Shown here: positions 7,886 through 15,782 of the stretch, piece by piece | Layout of the letters: every line of letters begins with the position of its first letter | Position numbering within the stretch: position 1 is the first letter of the stretch | NCBI RefSeq assembly: GCF_018135625.1 | Contig: NZ_CP073078.1 | Span: 4,744,501-4,808,500, forward strand | Length of the DNA stretch: 64,000 nucleotides | DNA from: Phenylobacterium montanum | GTDB taxonomy: Bacteria > Pseudomonadota > Alphaproteobacteria > Caulobacterales > Caulobacteraceae | Reading direction: 5' to 3' | Translations under genes and position numbers: made by a program | The notes under the pieces: model-generated | Database searches by the model: none | Told to the model about the DNA's origin: nothing | What the model saw: only the letters and a program-made list of their open reading frames with translations

Positions 7886-8824
7886 ATGACCAACGACACG
7901 GGCGTCGAGGTCTGGCGCGGCGGCGTCAACGTCTGGGAATGCGACGAGATGGGGCACATGAACGTGCGCTTCTACGTCACCCGGGCGATGCAGGGGCTGG
8001 TCGGCCTGGCCGCAGAACTGGGCATGCCCGAGGCCTTTTCCCCCGACGCCGATTCCACCCTGCTGGTGCGCGAGCAGCACATCCGCTTCCTGCGCGAGGC
8101 GCGCCCGCCGGCGCCCATGCACATGACGGGCAGCGTGGTGGAGATGGGCGAGACCGACGCCCGTCTGCTGCTGGTCCTGACCCACTCCACGACCGGCGAG
8201 CCGGCCGCCACCTTCCAGACCGTGGTCAGCCACGTCACGCCCCGCGACGGCCGTCCGTTTCCCTGGACCCGGCGAATCCGCGAGCGCGCCGAGCGCCTGA
8301 CGGCGCCGGTCCCCGACTACGCAGCCGCCCGCAGCATCGCCCTTGAACCCTTCGAGACCACCGCCAGCCTGGCGCGGGCCGACGCCCTGGACCTCGTCAC
8401 CATCAGCGCCGGGGCGGTCCTGCAGCAGGACTGCGACGTGTTCGGCCGCATGGGGCTGGACGGCTTCATCGGCCGGGTCTCGGACGGCATCCCGCGGCTG
8501 GTCTCGCGCCTGCGCGGAGCCGTGGTCGAGCATGCTGAGACGCGACCGGCGCGGGTCGGCGGGGCGGTGCTGGAATATCGCCTGGCCTATCTGGACTGGC
8601 CGCGGGCCGGCGACCGGGTGGTGATCCGCTCGGGCCTCGCCGGCGTCGATTCGCGCACCCAGCGCATGGTCCACTGGATGCTGGATCCCAACACTGGCCG
8701 CCCCTGGGGCGTGTCCGAGGCGGTGGCCATCACCCTGGATCTCGACGCGCGCAAGATCGTGCCGATCAGCGAGGCGGCCCAGGCGGCCATGCGCGGCATG
8801 ATCACGCCTGGACTGGCGCTCTGA
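7886..8824 (+). CDS. Double hot-dog thioesterase-like protein
   Basis: The 312-residue protein contains two hot-dog modules in tandem. The first (about 10-135) has the 4HBT-type opening VWECDEMGHMNVRFYVTRAMQGL, with the Asp and Asn-x-x-x-Tyr arrangement of YbgC-like acyl-CoA thioesterases. The second (about 165-300) begins DALDLVTISAGAVLQQDCDVFGRMGL, a more divergent copy with DVFGRMGLDGF. The likely role is hydrolysis of an acyl- or aroyl-CoA, substrate unknown. A strong GAGGGG precedes the ATG. It ends one base before the convergent alpha/beta hydrolase gene. Confidence 0.75.
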   Translation: MTNDTGVEVWRGGVNVWECDEMGHMNVRFYVTRAMQGLVGLAAELGMPEAFSPDADSTLLVREQHIRFLREARPPAPMHMTGSVVEMGETDARLLLVLTHSTTGEPAATFQTVVSHVTPRDGRPFPWTRRIRERAERLTAPVPDYAAARSIALEPFETTASLARADALDLVTISAGAVLQQDCDVFGRMGLDGFIGRVSDGIPRLVSRLRGAVVEHAETRPARVGGAVLEYRLAYLDWPRAGDRVVIRSGLAGVDSRTQRMVHWMLDPNTGRPWGVSEAVAITLDLDARKIVPISEAAQAAMRGMITPGLAL

Positions 8825-9742
8825 TCAGCTGTGCAGGCAGGCGGCCAGCAGGGTCGCCCGCGTCAGGTCCGGCCGCTCGATCGGCAGGAAATGGGTGGAG
8901 TCGGCGATAGTCTCCACATGCTTGCGCGGAACCGTGTCCGGCAACTCGTCCTCGCTGACCAGGTTGCAGGTCGAGCCGTTCGAGGCGCGCAGCACTGTCA
9001 CCGGGACGGTCAGACGGGCGATGTAGCTCCAAGGGTCATGGCCGTGCGAGCGGAAGTTGGAGCTTTCCCAGGCCGGGGCGCAGGTCAGTTCGACCTGGCC
9101 ATCGTCCCGCTCGGCGAACCCGTCCTCGACATAGCCTTCCAGCGCCGCGTCGGGCCAGGTCTTGAAGGGGCCACGCCCACGATAGCTGTCGATCACCGCC
9201 TGACGGCTCGGAAACACCGCCCGCCGTCTCAGGGCGCCTTCGGCCAGGGGATTGCCACGGGTCCACTGGCCTTCCGCGGCCAGGAGTTGGGCGACCATGG
9301 CCTTGGACGGGATCACCGGGTCGAACAGCGCCAGGGCCCGCACACGGTCGGGCCGCTGGGCCGCCGCGAAAAGCGAGACCGCTCCGCCCAGGGAATGGCC
9401 GGCCAGAACGACGGGCGGCCCGTCCAGCAGGTCCAGCAGGGCGATCAGGTCCAGGCTGAGGTCGGACCAGCTGGTGCGTCCTTCGATCGCCGTGCGCTGG
9501 GGCGAGCCGCCATGGCCCTGCTGGTCCACCGCCAATACATGCAGCCGCCCGGCCAAGGGCGCCAGCACGTCGCGATAGGTCATCGCGTTGAAGCCGTTGG
9601 CGTGCAGAAAGATCAGGTCGAACGGCCGGGCCGGATCGCCGAATTCGACGGCCGCAAGGCGCGCGTCCGGCCCCAGGGCCGGCAGATCGAAGCGGCGTCG
9701 GACAGGAAGAGCAGAGGGGCCGGGCCCCGAACGGGTATCCAT
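8825..9742 (-). CDS. Alpha/beta-fold hydrolase
   Basis: 305 residues from the ATG at 9742. The fold is shown by the oxyanion-hole segment LHANGFN, DQQGHGGSP, the nucleophile elbow GHSLGG (Ser within AGHSLGGAVSLF), an acid after strand 7 and a C-terminal His in DSTHFLPIERP. Closest in style to lipase/epoxide hydrolase-type members; substrate not predictable. The frame extends 46 codons further upstream, but that part is low-complexity and overlaps the next gene, so the MDTRSGPG start is preferred. Confidence 0.82.
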   Translation of the reverse strand: MDTRSGPGPSALPVRRRFDLPALGPDARLAAVEFGDPARPFDLIFLHANGFNAMTYRDVLAPLAGRLHVLAVDQQGHGGSPQRTAIEGRTSWSDLSLDLIALLDLLDGPPVVLAGHSLGGAVSLFAAAQRPDRVRALALFDPVIPSKAMVAQLLAAEGQWTRGNPLAEGALRRRAVFPSRQAVIDSYRGRGPFKTWPDAALEGYVEDGFAERDDGQVELTCAPAWESSNFRSHGHDPWSYIARLTVPVTVLRASNGSTCNLVSEDELPDTVPRKHVETIADSTHFLPIERPDLTRATLLAACLHS

Positions 9743-9809
9743 GACCAGTCGTTCTTGAACGCTTGCCGGCCCGGGTTCAAGCGGGCGCGCGCACGACGTA
9801 ACGGAAGCT

Positions 9810-10217
9810 TCAGCTGCGGCTGCGGCGGCCCTTGGCCTTTGGTTGCGGCGCTTGCCACGCCTCCAGCAGGGTGCGGACAATCACGCCGATCACGGCCGGG
9901 TTGCGCATCACCAGAAGGCCTGCGGCCAAGGCGACGCCGGCCGAGGCCAGCGGCTTGTCGCGCACCAGTTCGAGGAGCTTCTCGGCCAAGCCGAAGCTTT
10001 CGGTATCCTCCGGCTGGTCGGCTCCACGCGCCGCGAATAGGCCGGCCAGCGCGATGGCGAGCGCCGCGACGGCCGCGACGCAGGCGGCGGCGCCAGCCGG
10101 TCCGATCAGGTCGCGCAGCAGGGCGTAGAGGGCGAAGGCGAGGGCGATCACCCCCACCGCCGCCGCCACCGCCATGGCCGCCAGGGCGGCGGCGGCCATC
10201 ATCGCCTTTTGCAGCAT
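9810..10217 (-). CDS. Small inner-membrane protein, likely stress-related
   Basis: The 135-residue protein has two long hydrophobic hairpin segments (about 5-35 and 40-65), then an amphipathic part with a third hydrophobic stretch (GVALAAGLLVMRNPAVIGVIV, split by a proline) and a very basic tail (KAKGRRSRS). This layout resembles phage-holin superfamily III/YqjE-type membrane proteins. Its start overlaps the stop of the YqjD-like gene (TGATG), and YqjD-YqjE pairs are a common operon. Function unknown. Confidence 0.65.
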   Translation of the reverse strand: MLQKAMMAAAALAAMAVAAAVGVIALAFALYALLRDLIGPAGAAACVAAVAALAIALAGLFAARGADQPEDTESFGLAEKLLELVRDKPLASAGVALAAGLLVMRNPAVIGVIVRTLLEAWQAPQPKAKGRRSRS

Positions 10218-10516
10218 CAGCGCTGGCGCCCGGAGCCCAGCAGCAGGCCGATCAGGACCCCGACGCCCAGCGCGGTGACCGTCGCGGTCAGCGGCCGCTC
10301 CTGCACGTGCTCGGTGACGTATTTCTGGGCCGTTTCCAGCCGCTCGCCGGCGCCCTCGGCGTAGGTGCGGCTCTGGGTCCGCAGGGTCTCCAGCCCGTCC
10401 TTGACCAGCTTCTCGATGCGATCGGCCAGTTCGCGGAAACTCTTTTCGGCTTGCTGAACGGTTTCTTCGGCGGCGTTCGCCACTTCGGCGGTTCCGGGGG
10501 TCTTGGGCGCGGGCAT
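10217..10516 (-). CDS. YqjD/ElaB-type membrane-anchored protein
   Basis: 99 residues from the ATG at 10516, chosen because CCGGAGACCTCC sits directly ahead. A long charged helix likely to form a coiled coil (about 10-75, with ELADRIEKLVKDGLETL) is followed by RPLTATVTALGVGVLIGLLLGSGR, a C-terminal membrane anchor with a GxxxGxxxGS motif. This is the DUF883 layout of YqjD and ElaB, inner-membrane proteins that bind ribosomes in stationary-phase E. coli. Overlaps the downstream membrane gene by 1 bp. Confidence 0.72.
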   Translation of the reverse strand: MPAPKTPGTAEVANAAEETVQQAEKSFRELADRIEKLVKDGLETLRTQSRTYAEGAGERLETAQKYVTEHVQERPLTATVTALGVGVLIGLLLGSGRQR

Positions 10517-10554
10517 GGAGGTCTCCGGAGGGTTTGTAAGGCTAGGCCCACACA

Positions 10555-10581
10555 TAACGCACACACTGGCGCGTGTGGTCC
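10555..10581 (-). promoter_or_regulatory. Possible EcfG (general stress sigma) promoter
   Basis: On the minus strand GGACC (10577-10581), a 17-nt spacer and CGTTA (10555-10559) resemble the alphaproteobacterial EcfG/SigT promoter GGAAC-N16/17-CGTT, with one mismatch in the -35 box. It is about 40 bp ahead of the YqjD-like gene, whose family is commonly stress-induced. Confidence 0.4.
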
Positions 10582-10622
10582 AGAAAAGTCAGCACGCCCC
10601 TGGGTTCGTGTTAGGTTGGCTT

Positions 10623-10634
10623 TGACATATGTCA
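10623..10634. promoter_or_regulatory. Perfect 12-bp palindrome upstream of HWE kinase
   Basis: TGACATATGTCA is fully self-complementary and its left half forms a TTGACA hexamer (10622-10627). It lies about 86 bp upstream of the kinase start, in the spacer between two divergent operons. No good -10 box is seen at the right distance, so it is better read as a protein-binding site than as a promoter. Confidence 0.3.
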
Positions 10635-10719
10635 GTTTACGGCGGCGTCTTCGGATGTGCTGTTAGGCGCTTTCTTTCTGCGGTTGCAGGGTGTTTTCTA
10701 TGCGGCATGAACTGCTCCC

Positions 10720-12264
10720 ATGCCAAGGGCGTCAATTTCGGCGGCATCCAAGGGCGCCGGACCGGACAGGATTCGCCATGAGGCCCGGGCGGTGAACGCC
10801 AGCGCCTCCCACTCCAGCGCAAAGGCCGGCGCGCCGTCTGTGCGTGACGGCAAATCCGATCCCTTCGACTTCAGCGCCCTGGGCCAAGTCCTGAACGCCG
10901 CCGACATCGGCGCCTTCGAATGGGACCGGGCGTCGGGAACCGTGTCGCTCAGCGAGCCCCTGCGGCGCATGATGGGCGCCGCGAGCAACCATATCCCGGG
11001 CGACTGGAAGAGCGGCTTCGGCGCGGTGATGCACCCCGACGACCGCGAGGCGGCCGTACAGGCGCTGGAGACGGGCATCGAGGCCGACGGGCGCTACCGG
11101 CTGGAATGCCGCATAGTCCGGCCGTCCGACGGCTCGACCTTCTGGGCGTCCAGCACGGGAGTGTTGCTGCGGTCGGGCGAGGCCGATCCCGGCCGCGTGG
11201 TGGGACTGGTGCAGGACATCACGGCCAGCCGCATGCTGCAGGAGCAGCGCGAGGGCCTGGTCGCCGAACTGGACCACCGGGTCAAGAACGTGCTGTCGGC
11301 GGTGCAGTCCATGGCCGCCCAGTCGGCGCGCAAGGCGCTCTCGCTGGAAGCGTTCCTGAAGACCTTCAGCGGCCGGCTGAAGTCGATGGCCTCGGCCCAC
11401 GCCCTCTTGACCGCCACCCGCTGGCGCGGGGCCAGCATGGGCAGCATCGCCGCCGCTGAGCTCGGCGGCATCGCCCCCGGCCAGACCCGCTGGGAGGGGC
11501 CGGACCTGATCCTGACCCCGCGTGCGGCCCAGGCCATGTCGCTGGCCTTGCACGAGCTGGCGATCAATGCGGTCAAGTTCGGCGCCCTGTCGGTCGAAAC
11601 CGGCCGGGTCGACGTGCGATGGCTTTCCTTGCCTGACGGCGGGCTGGAGCTGCAGTGGAACGAGTCCTTCGGCCCCCGGGTCGCGCCGCGGGCGCGCCGC
11701 GGTTTCGGGGCCACGCTGCTGGAAGAAGTCACCGGCCGCGAGCTGGGCGGCGAAGTGACCTTGGACTTCCGCCGCGAGGGAGTCTCGGCGGTGATCCGCA
11801 CTGCCGCCGGCGCCATCGCCCAGCCCCTTGCGCCCGAGCCCGAGCCCGAGAACGAACCGGAAGCGGCCGCCGAGGCGCCGGTCATGCCGGCCTATGGCGG
11901 TCCGGCGCGGATCGATGGGCTGAAACTGCTGATCGTGGAAGACGCGCTTCTGCTGGCCCTGGAGCTCGAGGCGGGCCTGGAAGAAGCCGGCGCCAGCATC
12001 GTCGGATCGGCCGCGGACGTGGACGAGGCCATGACCTTCGTCGACCAGCCCCTGGACGCGGCGGTGCTTGACGCCAACCTGAACGGCGCCTCGGTGATGC
12101 CGGTGGCCGAGGCCCTGGCGGCGCGAGGCGTGCCCTTCGTGTTCGCCACCGGCTATGGCGACAGCCGCTTCAACCTGGCGGGCTTCGACGCCCCGGTGAT
12201 CCGCAAGCCCTACGACGTGACCCAGGTCGCCGCCGCCCTGGCCGAGGTCACCGGGCGGGCCTAG
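10720..12264 (+). CDS. HWE-family hybrid sensor histidine kinase with C-terminal receiver
   Basis: 514 residues. Order: PAS-like sensor (about 50-172, ending VVGLVQDITASR), HWE dimerisation/phosphoacceptor region (LDHRVKNVLSAVQ, His186), ATPase domain (HELAINAVKFGAL N-box, then RRGFGATLLEEVTGRELGG), an acidic proline linker (EPEPENEPEAAAEAP), and a receiver (LLIVEDA, phospho-acceptor Asp451 in LDANLNG, conserved Lys in IRKPYD). No membrane segment, so probably cytoplasmic. HWE kinases often feed the alphaproteobacterial general stress pathway. No strong ribosome site precedes the ATG, so the start is uncertain. Confidence 0.87.
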   Translation: MPRASISAASKGAGPDRIRHEARAVNASASHSSAKAGAPSVRDGKSDPFDFSALGQVLNAADIGAFEWDRASGTVSLSEPLRRMMGAASNHIPGDWKSGFGAVMHPDDREAAVQALETGIEADGRYRLECRIVRPSDGSTFWASSTGVLLRSGEADPGRVVGLVQDITASRMLQEQREGLVAELDHRVKNVLSAVQSMAAQSARKALSLEAFLKTFSGRLKSMASAHALLTATRWRGASMGSIAAAELGGIAPGQTRWEGPDLILTPRAAQAMSLALHELAINAVKFGALSVETGRVDVRWLSLPDGGLELQWNESFGPRVAPRARRGFGATLLEEVTGRELGGEVTLDFRREGVSAVIRTAAGAIAQPLAPEPEPENEPEAAAEAPVMPAYGGPARIDGLKLLIVEDALLLALELEAGLEEAGASIVGSAADVDEAMTFVDQPLDAAVLDANLNGASVMPVAEALAARGVPFVFATGYGDSRFNLAGFDAPVIRKPYDVTQVAAALAEVTGRA

Positions 12265-12339
12265 TCATCGGTTTCACCCTCTGCTTCGGGGGCTGGAGCG
12301 GGACCGTGGGTGGTCGAGGCGGCGAACGGCCGCTTTCAA

Positions 12340-13167
12340 CTACAGCCGGATGTTGTCGATCAAGCGTGTGGCCCCGAAGCGCACGGCCAGGGAAATCAGG
12401 GCGCCGTTCGCCACCTGATCCAGCTCCTCCAGGGTCACCGGGTCGGCCACGCTGACATAGTCGACCCCCGCATTGGGGACTTCGGCCAGGACGGTGTGCA
12501 TGGCGGCGCGCAGGGCCTCGGCGTTGCGGGCGCCGGCGGCGTAGCGAGCCTCGGCGGCTTTCAGCGCGCGATAGAGCACCGGCGCGTTCTGGCGCTGGGT
12601 CTCGTCCAGGTAGGCGTTGCGGCTGGACATGGCCAGGCCGTCGGCTTCGCGCACGGTGGGGCAGACCACGATCTGGCAAGGGAAATTCAGGTCGCGGACC
12701 AGCTTTTCGATCACCACGCACTGCTGCGCGTCCTTCTGGCCGAAATAGGCGCGGGTCGGCTGGGTGATGTTGAACAGCTTGGCCACCACGGTGGCGACGC
12801 CGACGAAGTGGACCGGGCGCACCTCGCCCTCCAGCCGGTCGGTCACGCCGCCGATCTCGACCTTGACGTCGTAGCCCTCGGGATAGACTTCCGAGACGTC
12901 GGGGGCGAAGACCAGGTCGGCGCCGGCGGCCTCGACCAGCTCCAGGTCGCGGGCCAGGGCTCTCGGATAGCGGCCGAAGTCCTCGTGCGGGGCGAACTGG
13001 GTCGGGTTGACGAAGATGGTCACCGCCGCCGCGCCGCACTCGGCCTTGGCCCGGCGCACCAGGCTCAGATGGCCCTCGTGCAGGAAGCCCATGGTCGGGA
13101 CCACGCCCATCTGCGGGAAGGCGGCGCGGGCGGCGCGGAATTCGGCGATGGTCTTCAGGGTCTTCAC
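12340..13167 (-). CDS. panC: Pantothenate synthetase (pantoate-beta-alanine ligase)
   Basis: The 275-residue enzyme joins pantoate and beta-alanine using ATP, the last step to pantothenate. Nucleotidyltransferase motifs are intact: PTMGFLHEGHLSLV (His-x-Gly-His type), IFVNPTQF, the pantoate site FVGVATVVAKLFNI, YFGQKDAQQ, and SSRNAYL. It starts 3 bp after the panB stop, so panB-panC form an operon. Confidence 0.97.
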   Translation of the reverse strand: MKTLKTIAEFRAARAAFPQMGVVPTMGFLHEGHLSLVRRAKAECGAAAVTIFVNPTQFAPHEDFGRYPRALARDLELVEAAGADLVFAPDVSEVYPEGYDVKVEIGGVTDRLEGEVRPVHFVGVATVVAKLFNITQPTRAYFGQKDAQQCVVIEKLVRDLNFPCQIVVCPTVREADGLAMSSRNAYLDETQRQNAPVLYRALKAAEARYAAGARNAEALRAAMHTVLAEVPNAGVDYVSVADPVTLEELDQVANGALISLAVRFGATRLIDNIRL

Positions 13168-13170
13168 GGC

Positions 13171-14022
13171 TCAGCCCTTCTTGACGGCGACGGATTGGGC
13201 GTCGGTGGGGAAGGTCCCGGCGGCGACCTCGTCCCTATAGGCCTTGAGCGCTTTTTCGATGGCCTCGCCGATCTCGGCATAGACCTTGGCGTGGCGCGGC
13301 GGCTTGCCGGGCAGAAGACCCAGAATGTCGTGCCAGACCTGCACCTGGCCATCGCAGCCGACCCCGGCGCCGATGCCGATCACCGGGATGGTCAGGGCCT
13401 GGCTGACCTTTTCGCCCAGGGCCTTGGGCACCAGCTCCAGCACCACGGAAAAGGCGCCGGCGGCCTCAAGGGCCAGGGCGTCGTCCAGGAGCTTCTGGGC
13501 GGCCTCGGCGTCCTTGGCCTGGGCGCGGGCGCCGATGACGTTGGTGGACTGGGGGGTGTAGCCCAGGTGGCCCATGACGGGTACGCCCAGCGCGACCAGG
13601 CGCTCGACGATGGGGATCATGGCCCCGGCGCCCTCCAGCTTCACCGCCTGGACCCCGGCCTCCTGCATCATGCGGCCGGCGGCGCGCACGGCCTCCTCCA
13701 GAGTCGCATAGGTCAGGAAGGGCAGGTCGCCGACGACGAGGGCGCTCTCGGCCCCGCGCACCACCGCGGCGGCGTGGCGGACCATGTCGTCCAGGCTGAC
13801 CGGCAGGGTGGTCCCGTGGCCATGCACGACCATGCCCAGGGAATCGCCCACCAGGATCACCGGCAGGCCGGCGCGGTCGACCAGGGCGGCGGAGGGATAG
13901 TCGTAGGCGGTGACCATGGCGATCTTCTCGCCGCGGCGCTTCATCGCCTGCAGGTCGCGGGTGGTGGTGCGCACCGGGGTGTCCTTTGCGACTGCTCTTC
14001 GGCGCCGCAATATCGCCTGCAT
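13171..14022 (-). CDS. panB: Ketopantoate hydroxymethyltransferase
   Basis: The 283-residue enzyme transfers a hydroxymethyl group from methylene-tetrahydrofolate to 2-oxoisovalerate. Motifs: [29 protein letters not shown] with metal-binding Asp, EGA and the conserved [12 protein letters not shown], and the C-terminal [22 protein letters not shown]. The product is about 20 residues longer at the N-terminus than many homologues ([17 protein letters not shown]), so the true start may lie downstream, for example at the codon before RTTTRD. First gene of the panBC operon. Confidence 0.96.
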   Translation of the reverse strand: MQAILRRRRAVAKDTPVRTTTRDLQAMKRRGEKIAMVTAYDYPSAALVDRAGLPVILVGDSLGMVVHGHGTTLPVSLDDMVRHAAAVVRGAESALVVGDLPFLTYATLEEAVRAAGRMMQEAGVQAVKLEGAGAMIPIVERLVALGVPVMGHLGYTPQSTNVIGARAQAKDAEAAQKLLDDALALEAAGAFSVVLELVPKALGEKVSQALTIPVIGIGAGVGCDGQVQVWHDILGLLPGKPPRHAKVYAEIGEAIEKALKAYRDEVAAGTFPTDAQSVAVKKG

Positions 14023-14058
14023 GGCCCCGGGGGCAAGGGTTGTGACGCAGGGTGAGCC

Positions 14059-14081
14059 CCCTTCCCCCGCCGGGGGAAGGG
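14059..14081. repeat. GC-rich hairpin between panB and the GST gene
   Basis: CCCTTCCCCC (14059-14068) pairs perfectly with GGGGGAAGGG (14072-14081) around a 3-base loop, and GGGT-ACCC makes a second small hairpin just after it. There is no T tract. It may be a dispersed extragenic repeat or a rho-independent-like stop after the GST gene. Confidence 0.5.
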
Positions 14082-14094
14082 TCTTCGAACCCCG

Positions 14095-14706
14095 CTACGC
14101 GCCTGCGCTGGGCCGGGCCTTCATCCGCTCCTGCCAGGCGGCGAGGTTCTTGTTGGCCGGGTCCAGGGGCTGGCCGACCTGGGCGCCGAAGGCCAGGAAG
14201 GCGAACAGCAGGCAGTCGGCCAGGGTGATCTTGTCGCCGCAGATGAACGGGCGGCCCGCGATCAGGCCGTTCAGCCAGGTCAGGCGCTCGCGGGTGATGG
14301 CCTTCAGGTCGTCGGCGGCCTGGGGAATGCAGTGCACCCGGTCCTGGAACAGGCCGAGGCCGTCCGAGAAGCGGAAGCCATTGGCCATGGGCTCGCAAAT
14401 GTTGAGGTCGATGCGCCGGGTCCACATGCGAGTGATCGCCCGCTCTTCCGGCGTCTCGCCGATCAGCGAAGGGCCGGGCCCGACCTCGTCGAGATATTCG
14501 CAGATGACGGTGATCTCGCTGATCACCCGGCCGTCGTCCAACTCCAGGGCCGGGGTCTGGCCGGCGGGGTTCTTGCCGGTATAGGGCGCGCGGCGGTTCT
14601 CGCCGCCCATCAGGTCGACATCGACCATGTCGAGCTTCATGCCCTTTTCGGCCATGAACATGCGAACCGTGGCCGGGTTCGGCCCGATCGAATTGTAGAG
14701 TTTCAT
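14095..14706 (-). CDS. Glutathione S-transferase family protein
   Basis: The 203-residue protein has a thioredoxin-like N-terminal domain (KLYNSIGPNPATVRMFMAEKG, NPAGQTPALELDDGRVISEI, with the cis-Pro and the Glu-Ile/Ser pair that bind glutathione) and an all-helical C-terminal domain with ITLADCLLFAFLAF (the N-capping/hydrophobic staple). Likely conjugates or reduces small electrophiles; substrate unknown. Monocistronic by layout. Confidence 0.9.
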   Translation of the reverse strand: MKLYNSIGPNPATVRMFMAEKGMKLDMVDVDLMGGENRRAPYTGKNPAGQTPALELDDGRVISEITVICEYLDEVGPGPSLIGETPEERAITRMWTRRIDLNICEPMANGFRFSDGLGLFQDRVHCIPQAADDLKAITRERLTWLNGLIAGRPFICGDKITLADCLLFAFLAFGAQVGQPLDPANKNLAAWQERMKARPSAGA

Positions 14707-14861
14707 GTCTCTTCCCTTGGCTTGTCGGCGCTCACGCGGCGATTTGCGCGCACAGGCTCAGGCGCGGCAAGCGTGACCATGGCGCGGGGCGGAGAACTTG
14801 GCTAGGAAGCGCCCTTACGGCAGGCCGCGTTTCGGCCGAGACCTTGGCCAGACGGGCTTGG

Positions 14862-15782
14862 ATGCAGGTAGGACGGCTTATTTCGTCGGTGGTTTTGGCC
14901 GCGGCCCTGACGCTGGGCGCCTGCGGCCGCAAGGCCGACAAGGCGGGGCCGCCCGAACCCGGCGACCAGGCGGTGGCCAGCGTGGGCGGCGAGACGGTCT
15001 GGGCCTCGGACGTCCGGCGCGAAGCGGTCGGCGAGGGGCTGATCGCCGAGGGGGCGCCGCTGGAGGTTTCCTCCGAACCCTTTCACCGGGCCCTGGACGA
15101 GGTGGTCGACCAGAAGCTCCTGGCCGCCGAGGCGGTCAGGCGGGGCCTGGACAAGGACCCCGCGGTCGAGCGCCGCCTGGCCGCGGCGCGCGAACGGGTT
15201 CTGGGCGACATGCTGGTCGAGGCCATGGTCCAGAAGGCCGCCAACGACAGCGCGGTCAAGGGGCTCTATCAGGAGCAGCTCAAGCTCGCCAAGCAGGCCG
15301 AGGAATTCCACGCCCGCCAGATCGTGCTGGCCAGCCAGGCCGAGGCTGATGCGGTCAGGAAGCTCATTGCCGCGGGCGGTTCGTTCGAGGCCCTCGCCCT
15401 GCAGCGCTCGACTGATACGGCCACGAAGTTCAACGGCGGCGACCTCGGCTATTTCACCGCCGAGGTGATGCCGGCGGCCTACGCCGCGGCGCTGAAGCCC
15501 GCCAAGGCCGGCCAGGTGATCGGCCCGTTCAAGGCCGAGGCCGGCTGGGTTGTGCTGAAGCTGGAGGACCGCCGGCCCGAGGCGCCGATCAGCCTGGAGC
15601 AGGCGAGGCCCCAGATCGTTCGCTTCTTGACCTATGACGAGGTCCGGGCGCTGATTGAGAGACTGCGCGGCCAGAGCCAGGTCAAGCTGCTGATCGGCCC
15701 CGTCCAGGGCGGCGGCCGCGAGCCGGGTTCGGCGCCCATGATCACGCCCGCAAGCGCTTTGAGCCAGAGGAAGACGCCATGA
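14862..15782 (+). CDS. Peptidyl-prolyl isomerase lipoprotein, parvulin (PrsA/SurA) type
   Basis: 306 residues from the ATG. A signal peptide with lipobox LGAC (Cys about 22) indicates an envelope lipoprotein. The helical SurA-N-like part includes RALDEVVDQKLLAAEA; the parvulin core (about 165-265) includes FHARQIVLASQAEAD, the GGDLGYF motif and GPFKAEAGWVVLKLEDR. Likely folds exported proteins. A TTG six codons upstream (14844) is an alternative start. Its stop overlaps the argJ start by 4 bp; the parvulin-argJ-mutT order is also seen in other Caulobacter-type genomes as I recall. Confidence 0.86.
   Translation: MQVGRLISSVVLAAALTLGACGRKADKAGPPEPGDQAVASVGGETVWASDVRREAVGEGLIAEGAPLEVSSEPFHRALDEVVDQKLLAAEAVRRGLDKDPAVERRLAAARERVLGDMLVEAMVQKAANDSAVKGLYQEQLKLAKQAEEFHARQIVLASQAEADAVRKLIAAGGSFEALALQRSTDTATKFNGGDLGYFTAEVMPAAYAAALKPAKAGQVIGPFKAEAGWVVLKLEDRRPEAPISLEQARPQIVRFLTYDEVRALIERLRGQSQVKLLIGPVQGGGREPGSAPMITPASALSQRKTP

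Noticed and set aside
8831-10666. Long plus-strand open frame across the alpha/beta hydrolase and membrane genes
   Set aside because: It runs across three well-supported minus-strand genes, has low-complexity Arg/Pro/Gly sequence and no ribosome site.
12310-14055. Long open frame antisense to panBC
   Set aside because: panB and panC are certain; the antisense frame is a GC shadow.
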